A stretch of 64,000 nt of DNA from Phaffia rhodozyma. Lineage: Eukaryota > Basidiomycota > Tremellomycetes > Cystofilobasidiales > Mrakiaceae. Shown here in pieces: positions 1-10,960 of the stretch. The stretch spans positions 1,691,501 to 1,755,500 of the forward strand of contig JACGZH010000003.1 of the NCBI GenBank assembly GCA_014706385.1. The letters are read 5' to 3'. Every line of letters begins with the position of its first letter. Within the stretch, counting starts at the first letter, position 1. Made by a program: the position numbers and the translations under genes. The notes below the pieces were generated by a model. It was not told where the DNA came from and did no database searches. It worked only from the letters and a program-made list of their open reading frames with translations.

Positions 1-19
1 TCCTTACACGAAAAAAACG

Positions 20-2901
20 ATGTTAACATCATCAGTAGCCAGCACCAGTCGGTCTCGGAAACTCACTCCGGCCCGTCCAACCAATGGTTCCAGCTCCCAT
101 CACACCAGCGCCTCATTACACAGTCCCAGTCGAGCTTCCTCGGCAAATCCGTTGACCCAATCTATTTCCTTTGCTGCTAGAGCGCCTTCACCTACGAGTG
201 CCGAATTGAGACATGACCTTCAGCAGCTTCGTGCTGTTCTTTCTCCGTTCTCGCCTCCTCATTCGCCAGCCATATTAGGGACTTCTGCTGTTGATAGTTC
301 GGGTGTTGAAGGTGGAGGTGTCACTGTGAAATCATCCGAGGCATCAATCGGAGCTGGAAATTCAAGGACCAGAATAGGATCAAACACACCTCGAAAGGCA
401 TCTAGACCAGATGGGGTTCCTTCATCGCCGTTGTCTGACGCACCCGAAACTGGAGGAGGTAGGGATGGTACCGACGCAGATTTCGAAGGCATTTCGAGTG
501 CGCGGGTGGGATCGGGAATAGGATCAAGCAGAAGGGGGGGAAATCCAAGGTTCGTCGATGGTGGACCGAGCTTAAGAAGAGGAACACCTGTAGGTGGGGA
601 TTCGAAGGGTAAGGGTAAAGAAATCGATGGGATAGATGGCCAGGTCGAGAATGATTTCGTAAGTCCTACTTTTGCTGATTCTTCTCTTCCTAGATCGTGT
701 TTACATGAACTCAATAATGCTTTCTTGGTGTAACAATCTTGATGGAACCCAGCCCCAGCTCAATAACGATTACTGTGAGGCATGCAAAGGAATCGGCAGG
801 TTCTTGTGCTGTGACGGCTGTCCCCGATCTTTCCACTTTCTCTGCCTTGATCCCCCAATCGACTTTGATAATATTCCGGAAGAACAGTGGTTTTGCAAGG
901 AATGCAGCATCCGAAGGGTACGTTTGATAGTTCATTCTGATGCGCGCGCTCGCTTCTGTTATGTTTAGTTCAACGTTGAGATGGCAAAGCTGATATCAAT
1001 GCAAAACAAAACAAACGTCAATCAGTCGTCTCTTCCGGTTCCGAATCCACCGCCAAATATATTCAGTTCGCTGATCCATCAAGTGCAGATGACAAATCCT
1101 ATCCAGTTCAAACTACCTGTCCTCATTCGATCACATTTCAAAGGGGTCTCTGTCGCCCCTAACGGAAGTTATGTTAATTCTGAGGAGTTGAGACCTATGA
1201 AAGCCGAGTATGTTCTTCTCTTTGCTCTCTACTTTTCTTCTTGGTGTCTGCACCTTTCCTCCGCTCACATATTGCTTTTGACGGTCGCTACTTGATACAC
1301 AGTCGAACCGGTTTTGTAGTTGACCGAGATCCGTACAGAGTTAAAGATGGAAAAGGCCAAATTCTATCATGTTATAGATGTGGAGGCTCAGCCGCTCCAC
1401 TCGAGGGTTCGACCGAAGTTCGACCGAGTGTAGTTGCCGGCAAACCTTCAATCGAAGTCGCGTCGTGGCGGAAAATGATCTCGTGCGATTATTGTAATCT
1501 ACATTGGCATTTTGATTGTTTAAGTCCGCCGTTAGCGACAATGCCTCAGATCTCCAAAAAATGGACTTGTGAGTGTCTCTTTCGTTTTCCTATCTTCGAT
1601 CCGAGTAGTTTTTTCTTCTTTCCCCTTTCTTCGTTCTTCCTTCGTCTTGACAAGCTGATTGTGGGTTGTACGTTTTGTTGCTATCTAACGAAAGGTCCTT
1701 TGCATGCTGATCACGTCACTGTAAGCTTGTTAACTGTGTTCTCTTACAATGTTCTCTCCGGATGTTTTCAGCTCACTATCAAAACTGTTCTTCATTTTTC
1801 TAGCCCAAAATCCGAGTTCCGAAGCAGGGGCTAGAATATATCAATTTGACCGGTCCGTTCCAAAGAAATAACGGTCAGATCGAAGTCATCCCGTCAGCCG
1901 ATCCGAATAGAGTTCCGTTCGAGGATATGCTCGTCAACTCCAAACGATATCGCGTACCTGAAAGTTCAATTCGTTTAGACTTCTGGAGAAAAGCCACGAT
2001 CGAACGAGCTAGGAGAATGAACGGATTATGGGAATCAGAGCAGCGGAAGGAGGAGGAGAGTGATGTAGAGATGAATGAAGATCAGGGTAGTGAAGAAAGC
2101 GAGAGTATTGGATATGAAGCATCTTCAGCACGACTTCTGTCTTCATCCCCTCCTCCTCCATCCGATCATCTTCCCGCTACTGTTGTCTCAGGGATCGAGA
2201 CTAAGGTTTCGCCCAAGCTTGAAGAGCTTGTTCGCACAGAACAAGATCTCCAAGAGGGATCGGCTGAGCCCGTAGGCTCCGATGTCGATGCTGAAGGGGA
2301 GGTCGATCCAGATTATATTCTACCACCGCCACCAACAACCGGACCTGTTGTCCTTCCCTCCTCTACCGAGTCGCGATCTCAATCCCTCAAACTCGAATCT
2401 GAAGTTAAACCCGGAGAGAATGGACAAATACATGAGCCTACAGTTTCAACTCCTTTAGAAGCCTGTGTCTCTTCAGTAACTTCATCAAGAGCGACGAACT
2501 ACCCGACGATCCAGAAGATTACCTTACGGCTCAACCGAAACTCTGCTTCGCCCGGCCCTCCCGGTTCGCAAAAGCCACCGCCGCCTCCGTCAACACATCT
2601 ATCTGCACCTGTCTCTGCACCAGCACCGTCAAGAGACGAGAGAGGAGAATCGTTAGGATCGACAAATTCTCTGGAAGGACTGGATCTATCATTCGCTGAA
2701 CTTTCTCAATTGATGGCTGTTGTTAGTTCATTTTCTCTTCCTCCTCGTTTGATCCGTTTGCATTCAGAGTTGATACTCAGTACTTGGGTTTCTCTTTCCC
2801 ACTTCTTGTCTTGTTTGTCGTATCTTTGATTTGGGAATGAATAGCGGGACTTAATCCAAACAAGAGGAAAGAAACAGATTCTGGAATTCCTTACATCATG
2901 A
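20..2901 (+). CDS. RCO1: Rco1-like double-PHD-finger subunit of the Rpd3S histone deacetylase
   Basis: I place seven exons: 20-658, 759-917, 969-1207, 1303-1568, 1695-1720, 1804-2721 and 2845-2901 (767 aa if the ATG at 20 is the start). The N-terminal 210 residues are Ser/Gly-rich and look disordered. PHD1 (about 219-265) has the Cys4-His-Cys3 pattern starting CEACKGIGRFLCCDGC. PHD2 (about 369-438) runs from SCYRC to CPLH and is completed by a 26-nt exon. A conserved block follows and then a Pro/Ser-rich tail. Two PHD fingers with this spacing are typical of Rco1, which with Eaf3 directs Rpd3S deacetylase to H3K36-methylated transcribed chromatin. The reading frame stays open to the window edge, so the true start could lie upstream. 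The first intron could also end at 752 (in frame). Alternative: the related PHD protein Cti6, which has one finger and fits worse. Confidence 0.8.
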
Positions 2902-3190
2902 AAAGAAATAACACAATATATACCTCCCCCTTGATAGGAAGAGTTCATACAGCCATAATGACGATGATCTCTTTGTTGTGTTCATTCCTATCTTTTGAGA
3001 CAAAAGTTGAGGGGAAGATAAGGCGAAGAGACAGACGCGTGCGCAAACGGAAAGAGAAGAGATGCCGTCTCTAATATAATCCGATCAAGGACTCGATGTA
3101 GAAAATCAAAATGTTCTTCATATAGATAACAACAATAACATTTGGAACCCAACGCTCTGCTGAGGTTTCTCTTCGATGTCTATTTTTTCT

Positions 3191-6100
3191 TTAGACCGCA
3201 CCGCTACTTCGACCGATAGCTCTAGCATCACCTTCCAAAACAGGCAACTCAAGCTCTCCTTTGTCCGGAGGAGAATCCAAAAAGCCAGCTTTGATCAACC
3301 AAGCGAGATACCTGCCCAAGACGTCTCCACTGACGTTCATACCTTCCCTCTCACCTTCCGCCTTCAACATTTCTGTCGTGTTCTTGTCATCTAACTCTGC
3401 AGACTTTGTGCTCGTTGGTAGATCGTCCAACACGAAATGAAGGAGTGGGAAGAGTGCGTTGTCGCCTACGTCTAGGACGTGTTGTTCGAGCCTCGATCGC
3501 CAGTCCAGATAAGCTGTGGTCTTGGTTCGGTAACCGTAGGAGGCTAATGGACCTAGAAGATCGTTGTATCTGGTCTTGGGCCTGGATGTCACGTGGCATA
3601 CAGAGACTGAACCGAACGGTGAGGATGAGTCGGTTGACGAAGGCAGACGAACGGAAGAGACGGAAACGATTCGAGCGACGTGATCGACGGGAACCATGTT
3701 GATCGTGTTGTTGATATCCGGAACGAGACCAAGTTGGATGGAACCTTTAACCAGCCTCCAGATGAAATCGTCCGTGTTGGTCACAGCTGTTTCCGAATCT
3801 CCAACGATGTAACCGGGTCGAACGATCCATCCAGATAGTCCTCTCTTACCAGCCTCCATGATCAACTTTTCAGCCACCCACTTGCTTTGACCGTATCCGG
3901 TGGTCAATCCGGTCCTGCCAACCTCTAGATCGTCTGACTCGGGCAAACCGGGCTGACCGGCCTGTCGGAGAGATTCAGACAGTCGAACGTAGTGATCCTT
4001 CTCGACAGTAGCCGTAGTGGACACAAAGGTGAATGCCTTGGAATGATGGGCTCGGGCCAGGTCAAGCGCGGTCAAAGTGGAGAGTACGTTGGGCGCTCGG
4101 AGTCGGGCGTAATCGTAGATCCAGTGAACCTGATTTTACCAACAAGGGAAAACGCATAGAAAACAGAGAGTGGAGCCGATCAGACAATGCTCCGTAGGTT
4201 TTAGATGACTGACTAGATAAAGGAGAAGGATAAACGAACCATGGCTCCGTTGTGAGCAATCACATCAGCCTCCTCAGCAACCCGGTTCCAAGTCTGTTCA
4301 TCTAGTCCAAACTTCTCTGCCGATAGATCACCCACCACAACCTCGACCTTTCCATCCTTTACCCAACTCTCATCCCAGATGTTTCGCCCCTCTCCGCTCT
4401 CTCTCAGTCGGCTGAGAGCGTCCTCCTTTGACTTTGCTCTAACGTGACAGATCACCTTGCCAACTTTGCCAACCCTTCGGGCAAGCAGATCCCTAAGGAT
4501 GAACGCACCCAGGAACCCGGTGGCACCGGTCAAGAAAACGGTCAATGGCTTCTCGCCGAATCCAACTGGCAACTTCTCAAACGACGCTGGAAGATCGGCA
4601 ACCAGCTTGTCGAAATCTTTCGAGTAAGCATCATCACCCTCCGCTCCACCAGCCGTTTCGGTCGAGCCACCGGCAGAGGGCTGCGCGGTGGAAGTCGTGG
4701 TGGAAGCATGGGCAAGACCGAGGTCTCCCTGCCGAAGGGTGTCGATGGCAGCTCCTAGGGCTCGGATGGTGGGAGAGTCGAACACCAAGCCGAGAGGGAC
4801 GTTGACGACGAAAGCCTTTCGGATCTCGAAGATCAACCGGGTAGCAAGGATGGAGTGTCCACCGAGATCAAAGAAGTTGTCGTCGATCGAGATCGGGCTC
4901 GAGGCGGACGGAAGGAGTTTAGCCCAGATGTCATGAATGGTTGACTCGGATGGAGAAAGTGACTGAGCACCAGCGGCAGACTGGGACGCCTTGGACTGGA
5001 TAGGGGCCAAGGAGGTATCCGGGAAAGGAAGCGCAGGCTTGTCGATCTTTCCGTTGGGGTTGAGCGGCATTCGAGCCAAGGGCACGTAGACTTGAATATC
5101 ATAACTTTCGTCAGATCATATGCAGCTTTAATCGAGAAGAAAGCTGAGGGAAATCAAACATACCGGAAGGAATAGCATAGCTCGGGAGTTTCTTCTTGAG
5201 GTGCTCTCTGATATGCTTGATCAACTTTCGGTATCTCCTGACACCCTTCTCGACCTCTGTTCGCCTTCGCTTTTCCTCTCCATCAATAACCACAACCTCA
5301 CCCTCATCCTCGTCGTCCTCGATTTCGCTCGTCAGTCCTTTAAGTTCGTCTCCGCCCTGGGGAACAAAGTAAGAGACCAAGACTTTTTCCTCATTCTTGT
5401 CTCGTCGGACGAGTGTCACGTTCTCTCTCACCAAGGGATGTCTGCTCAGATGAGTATCGATCTCACCCAGCTCGATTCGGAAACCTCTAATCTTGACTTG
5501 ATCGTCCGCTCGACCGGTGCACTCGACCGTACCATCCGGCAGATATCTTCCGAGATCTCCAGTTCGGTACATCCTGTCTCTGACACCGAACCAGAATTCA
5601 CTCTCCTTGGTGCCAACGAGGGTGTCCTCTCGCTGAATGCCCTGTCCGAACCAACTGTTGATAAACTTTTCCTTGGTGGCTGCCGGGTCGAGATAACCTT
5701 CTGCCATTCCACCACTTCGGACGTATAGTTCACCGACCTCACCGATCGCACAGGGGATCGTCCTGTCCGTTCGGTTGACGACAAGAAGCTGGACGTCGAT
5801 CATTCCCTGACCGGCGGGCATGATGTCCTTCTGGGTGGATAGGAAGGTCGAGTCTTTGCTAACCGGGGGGATGGCAAAGTACGAGACAGCTCGTTGGGTC
5901 TCGGTTGTACCGTACATGTTGATGATTCGAACGTTGGCCGCAAGAGCCTGAAGTCGAGTGCAGTCTCGCTTGGTCAGAATATCACCCACAAAGAAGGCGT
6001 TCCGGAGCGTAGGGATCTGGGCAGTCGCTTGAGCGGAAAGAAGCTGTCCCATGGCTATATATTTGGATAGTTGGCAAGACGGAGTAAGAGTAGAATTTCA

Positions 6101-7997
6101 GTTTACATCTCTTTAAGAGACATGGCCGCTTGATGAAAGGCAAGTATTAAGAAGAAAAAAACGAACCAGGCGTCAAGTGAGTCACGGTGACCTCACTCTG
6201 AGCCATCCATTCGGCCAGCCTTCCGGGGGTTCCAATGTCGTCAGCCGTTGGCACATGAAGCTGGGCTCCAAGGAAGAGCGGGGTGAACACTGAGACAAGA
6301 CCCAAGATGGCATCGTTTAGAAATTATGCACTCATCAGAGATATACAAGACAAAGGGGAAAAAAAGAGACAGAACTGACTATCTCGCTGGATAGGATCGT
6401 GCGCAATTCCACTGAGCATGGTAAACTTTTCGTTCTCGCTTAGGCCAAATCGTTCGCCCATCCAGGGGAAGAAGTGGGTGAGACTGTAGTGTCTTCCTTT
6501 GACACCTTTAGGGATACCGGTCGAACCACTGGTGAAACTAAGGGTTCCTGGCGAGTCCGGTCCAAGAACGATACCGGTACCTTCCGAGGCGTTTGCTCGA
6601 ACGGAATCAAGAATGTCCTCGGAACTATCCGTCGGCGACGGTCCTCCGTGAATGAGACCCTCTGGAGAGAGCGATAGCGCGGGAATGATAAGTCGGAGGG
6701 GTTCGGGGAGAGATTCCTGGACGTATGTCTGAACGGTTGGGTGAAGGACACCGGCGGAGGAGAGGATGACGAGTGCTCGGGGGGTCGAGACCGAAAGGTA
6801 GACGGTCTGTCTGGAAGGAGGATAGGCAGGGTCTTATTTTTTTTTGTGATGAAACAAAAGAAGGACAGCACAAACAAAGATTCATGATATCAGCTTGACG
6901 GCATATGATTTGTACCAAAGGGGGAACGATTACTGACCGATTACACTGAATACACAGCCAGCCTTGAGGACACCCATCACGGCGACCACAAGCTCGACCT
7001 TTCTGGCGGCGTAGATCATGACAACCTCTCCTCTCTGGAGTCCGGCTTTGACCAATCGATGCGCCACGGTGTTACTCGCTTGGTCAATCGTCTTGTAGGT
7101 GTAAGTCCTTCGCTCGGTACTCGGCCCGTCCCCAAGGGCATCAGGAGAGTCTACCGACTCTACTACACACGCCCTGTCCGGATGGGCCTGAGCGTTTGCG
7201 GAAAAGATCGATGTGATTGAACCCTTAAAGCCGCACCAGTCCAAGTCGGCCGTCGGGTCCGGGACGACGGCCTGTTGGGCCGGAGTGATAAGCGGGAGGG
7301 TTGAGATTGAAGATTCAGGTTGAGCGTTTTGAATGGAGATCAAAAGCTGAAGGAGCGAGGCAAGGAGATGAGTGGACCGTTGTTGGGAGAACATGAGCGA
7401 GTTGTAGTTGATCGTTACTGAGGCTTCAGTCTCGGCATCCTGGTTGAACACGACGGTGAGATCGGTCTCGAATCCGATTCTAGATTCCTGAGAGGCCTGC
7501 TTGATGGTGCCGTCCAAGAATCTGACTCTGAAGAGAGGACCGTCACCTCGTTCGGGCTGCGCCTTTTTGACCATCTGCTCTAGGTTTTCGAGCGAGACGG
7601 CGTCTCGTTTGGCCTCTGCCTCTGTCGAGACGACCTGGTCGAGAAGGGAGCTAAACGTATCTTCCGGTGCGATGTTGATGAGCAGAAGCAACGGCAAAGG
7701 AGTCGATTCTCCCTCAGGCAGGAACGACGTGCAGACGAGTAAGGATGGATCTGGCGCGTATCTGTGGAGGAGAATGAGGAAAGCAGTGAGGGCGACTTGA
7801 TAGGAAGTAGCTTTGGAAGAGACGAGCGCGTCCAACGCTGCTCGGTGTTCACTCGAGAGGGACACATGCTGGACGGACTCGACCACCCTAGGCGGAGACG
7901 GTCTGGGGTAATCGGTCGGGAGAGCGAGCGAAGGAAGAGAGGCCAGCCTGGTTGACCATCGATCGAGACGACCCTGGAGCGAGGCGTCTACTGACAT
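3191..7997 (-). CDS. LYS2: L-2-aminoadipate reductase (lysine biosynthesis)
   Basis: Six exons: 7997-6938, 6832-6380, 6289-6167, 6054-5164, 5090-4240 and 4129-3191, giving 1438 aa; all phases join exactly. Domain order is a condensation-like N-terminus, an adenylation domain with [10 protein letters not shown] (about 454-463), a carrier domain with the phosphopantetheine serine in DLGGHS (S922), and a C-terminal reductase with TGATGFLG (about 1030-1037) and the YGQSK catalytic Tyr/Lys (Y1205, K1209). This is the fungal alpha-aminoadipate pathway enzyme: it adenylates 2-aminoadipate, loads it on the carrier arm and reduces it to the semialdehyde with NADPH. It needs activation by a Lys5-type phosphopantetheinyl transferase, which is not in this window. 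The size is close to the usual 1390-1420 aa. The ATG at 7997 starts MSVDASLQG; the frame upstream of it is open but low-complexity. It is divergent from the Tvp38-like gene. Confidence 0.95.
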
Positions 7998-8765
7998 GGT
8001 GTGTGTATGTGATGTGTGTTGATCGTTGATGGGAGCGGGAGTGAGAGTCTGGATGGAAGAGATTGAGGAAAGAGGAAGAAAAAAAAAACGTTGAATTTTC
8101 AAGAAAAAGAATATTTCGGAAAAATAGGCCGGCGTGGAAGAGAAATGACTAGGAGAGGGAAGAACGTCAGACTAACCATCTTCCATGTACAATCAAAGTC
8201 TCCCTTTCTTTCTGGTTGCTCGTAGTCTATAGGCGCTCAGTGGATACTTCTTCATGTGGTTCTTGCGCTTCTGGTCAATGCTCTTTGTCTAGCAGATATT
8301 GATGGGAACACAGACTGATTTCTTGGCCGGGAAAGTATCCACCGGTTTAGAATAACCATTTTCAGAAACATGATAGAACCGTACAACATATCAAATCTAG
8401 CAACGCTGGAAACCAGCATCCAGAGACACACCAGAGAAGCAAGGTAGATGTGGAGCGACTAGAATGCGTCAGAGTAGAGGTTCTTGCTCTACCGTCAACG
8501 CACTAGAAGGACGGACTAGGGGACATTAGAATAGAAAACTGGAAGACACTACAAAAAATTACACTACACAAAATGAACGAATCCATTAGAGAGACCATTA
8601 GGGATGGGACAAGAAACGAATAGGCCGTTGATTGACACGTGACCGCAGGCTTACGTAAAACGATTAGATAAGCCTCCGCCTCCAGCCGGAGCGATCCCAG
8701 TCGCTCGATGCTGTTGCGCATACACAGTCAACCACAAGCACTGGCATCCGTACTCAACCTTCAAG
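7998..8765. other. Divergent intergenic region LYS2 / Tvp38-like gene
   Basis: This 768-bp stretch holds both promoters. No coding frame of note was seen. A GACACGTGACC E-box core (CACGTG at 8636-8641) lies 125 bp upstream of the Tvp38-like ATG. I found no clear Gcn4 TGACTC site for LYS2. Confidence 0.5.
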
Positions 8766-10682
8766 ATGCCAATCCCAAACATACGGACAGTGTACGCAGA
8801 TTATGTTGTTCCCTCGTTTGAGGAGGGAGTCCGCTACCTTCGCTCGGCTCCAGACAGATACCGCAAGCTTTCGACTCCCGCAAAATTCTTCGCCTGGTTC
8901 GTTTTCTAATCAGATCGCACCTCTGGTGCAAGGCGATGGCTCGTCTCTTTTTTTTGATGCCGTCTGAGGTTTTCCTTCAATACACAAAAACATGACATAC
9001 ATAGGTCACTGGTCCTGTTTCATGTCGTCCTCATCACCGCTATTGTGCAAATCGGACCAAAAGCCATTGGAGATTTCGTTCGTACCGTTGTTTTACTTTC
9101 CTTCGTCCACAGGCAAAAAGGCGGTGCAGGTCATCTAATCACGATCTAAGCTTGTTTGGTTTTCCCTTCTCCGGAAATTTCGCCCTATCACGAACACGCA
9201 GTTCACCACGTTGGCAGAGAACCTCAAAGCGCTAGGTTTCCTAGGATATGTGATCGTTGGAACCTTCATCGTGATCGCTAGTATACCTCCCTTTTTCGGA
9301 TTCAGTTCTGCGTACGTACGGAAGGAGCAATCCCTCTTTATGTGTGTTTTCCTTCCTAATGGTGCCGAACTGACGACGTACACTCCCAAATACACTCCAG
9401 GTTGACCTTCGCCGGGTTTACCTACGGATTCTTTAGAGCAATCCCCGTTGCCTTTGTATCGACCGTTATCGGATCAAGCATCGCTTTTCTTGCATATCAG
9501 TATCTGTTGAAAAATCAGTTCAAGGGAATTGTTGGTAGTCAGAAAGTGAGCGGTGGGAAATGGGAGGCATTTCAGCTTGTGGTCAAGTCGAGATCACTAC
9601 CGTTACTATGTGCGCTCAGATGGTGTCCCCTTCCGTTCGCGCTCTCCAACGCCTTTTATGGGGTCCGTCTTTCTTGCCTTTCCTGTCGTCATCCTCTCGC
9701 GTTGAGAGATGTACGCAAACAATACTTAAAGCTTCGTCTTTCTCTTTTGCTTCTGGGTTCTTGGCATGGACAGACACTCGAAGTGTCTTACTCTCATTTC
9801 CTGATAGCTACCTTGTTTGTCCCGTTTCTGTATCACGTCTTGTTCACTCACAGAATGATCTCTTACCCGTTCTTTTTTTCTTTTCTTCTTCTCTTCTATA
9901 TCAACTCATCTTGCCCTCTCGCTTACTGACCCACAATACAAACTCAACGAAAAAAGAGGAATGCTTCCTAGAACAATGATGATCATATTCGTAGGCTCCA
10001 GACTGGACGGCCTGGCTGACTCTAAAGAACGGCAAAAGATGGACGGAGCGAGTAGGGCGCTGAACATTTTTTCCGTTGTTTTGGCGATGTGTGTCAGTGC
10101 AGGGACTGGCTGGTTAGTCCGTTGTCTTTTCTTCTTTTCTTCTTTTCTTCTTTTCTTTCTCTCTCTTATCGGTTCTGCTCAGCCCAAAACATCTCAAAAC
10201 ACGCTCAAACCAGATCAAGACACAAACTGATGAGAGCGTCTGCTTGAAAAAAAAAATTGAAAACACATGCGAACAGGTGGATCTACAACCAAGTCCTAGC
10301 ACATCTGCCAGCCCATTCAGTCTCCCTCTCTCCTTCGTTGACGCCTTCTCCTCTCTCCCTTGAGCGTCCGCTAGCGGAGCCTCTTGAGGGTGATGCGTAC
10401 TCTGATTCCGAGTCCGATCTTGGGCCAGGGTTCGAGCGTGACTTGGAGGCAGGCCGAGGAAGAGGAAGGGGTACCGATGTACCCGCTCGATCCGATTACC
10501 CTACGTATGTCCTCGGAGAAGAAGAAGACGGTTCACTCCTACACCAACATCAAAACTCACGTCGGTATCAAGAAGAACCCGAGGAGGAGGAGGAAGAAGA
10601 GGAGGAGAGGGCCGGTGAGGTGTTGATTGATGCTACCCCCAGTGCGAGTGCGGGTATAGGTACAGAGAGGTATAGAGATTAG
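8766..10682 (+). CDS. TVP38: Tvp38/TMEM64-family (VTT domain) membrane protein
   Basis: Seven exons: 8766-8896, 9005-9077, 9202-9311, 9401-9662, 9774-9814, 9972-10112 and 10277-10682, giving 387 aa with all phases consistent. Several hydrophobic segments are visible. The VTT (SNARE-associated Golgi/DedA-like) core is recognisable: SIPPFFGFSSALTFAGFTYG, then RSLPLLCALRWCPLPFALSN, then IIFVGSRL. The family comprises Golgi and ER multispanning proteins; yeast Tvp38 is in late Golgi, and animal VTT relatives include lipid scramblases. The C-terminal 110 residues are hydrophilic, with an Asp/Ser-rich patch and a run of nine Glu, so this tail probably faces the cytosol. The 41-nt exon 5 and the donors of exons 4 and 5 were chosen because they restore the family sequence GTLEVSYSHFLIATL. 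Confidence in family is high; in exact exon ends moderate. Confidence 0.82.
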
Positions 10683-10960
10683 ATGAAATCTTTACGTTCC
10701 TTAGTCTTTCTCTGTTTTTCTACCTTATCTTCTCATCTTATTGTGGAATAACGCACATCGAATATGAAACAGTTTATGTAAAGGAAACAAAGAAGAAAAA
10801 AGATGCAATACAAATAGACAGACAGACAACGTCACTGATAGACGTGTCGCTCCTTCCGGTACCCCATCTCGTGTTTTTATTTTGTTTTCCAAAAGTATAT
10901 CAAGGCTAGCCAGATGCAAGCGCAACTGGCTCAAGGGAGGAAGGAAGCGAAGAAAGAGAT

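Noticed and set aside
659..693. A 35-bp intron at the first donor of the Rco1-like gene
   Set aside because: Too short and in the wrong phase for the PHD1 frame; the acceptor at 757-758 fits.
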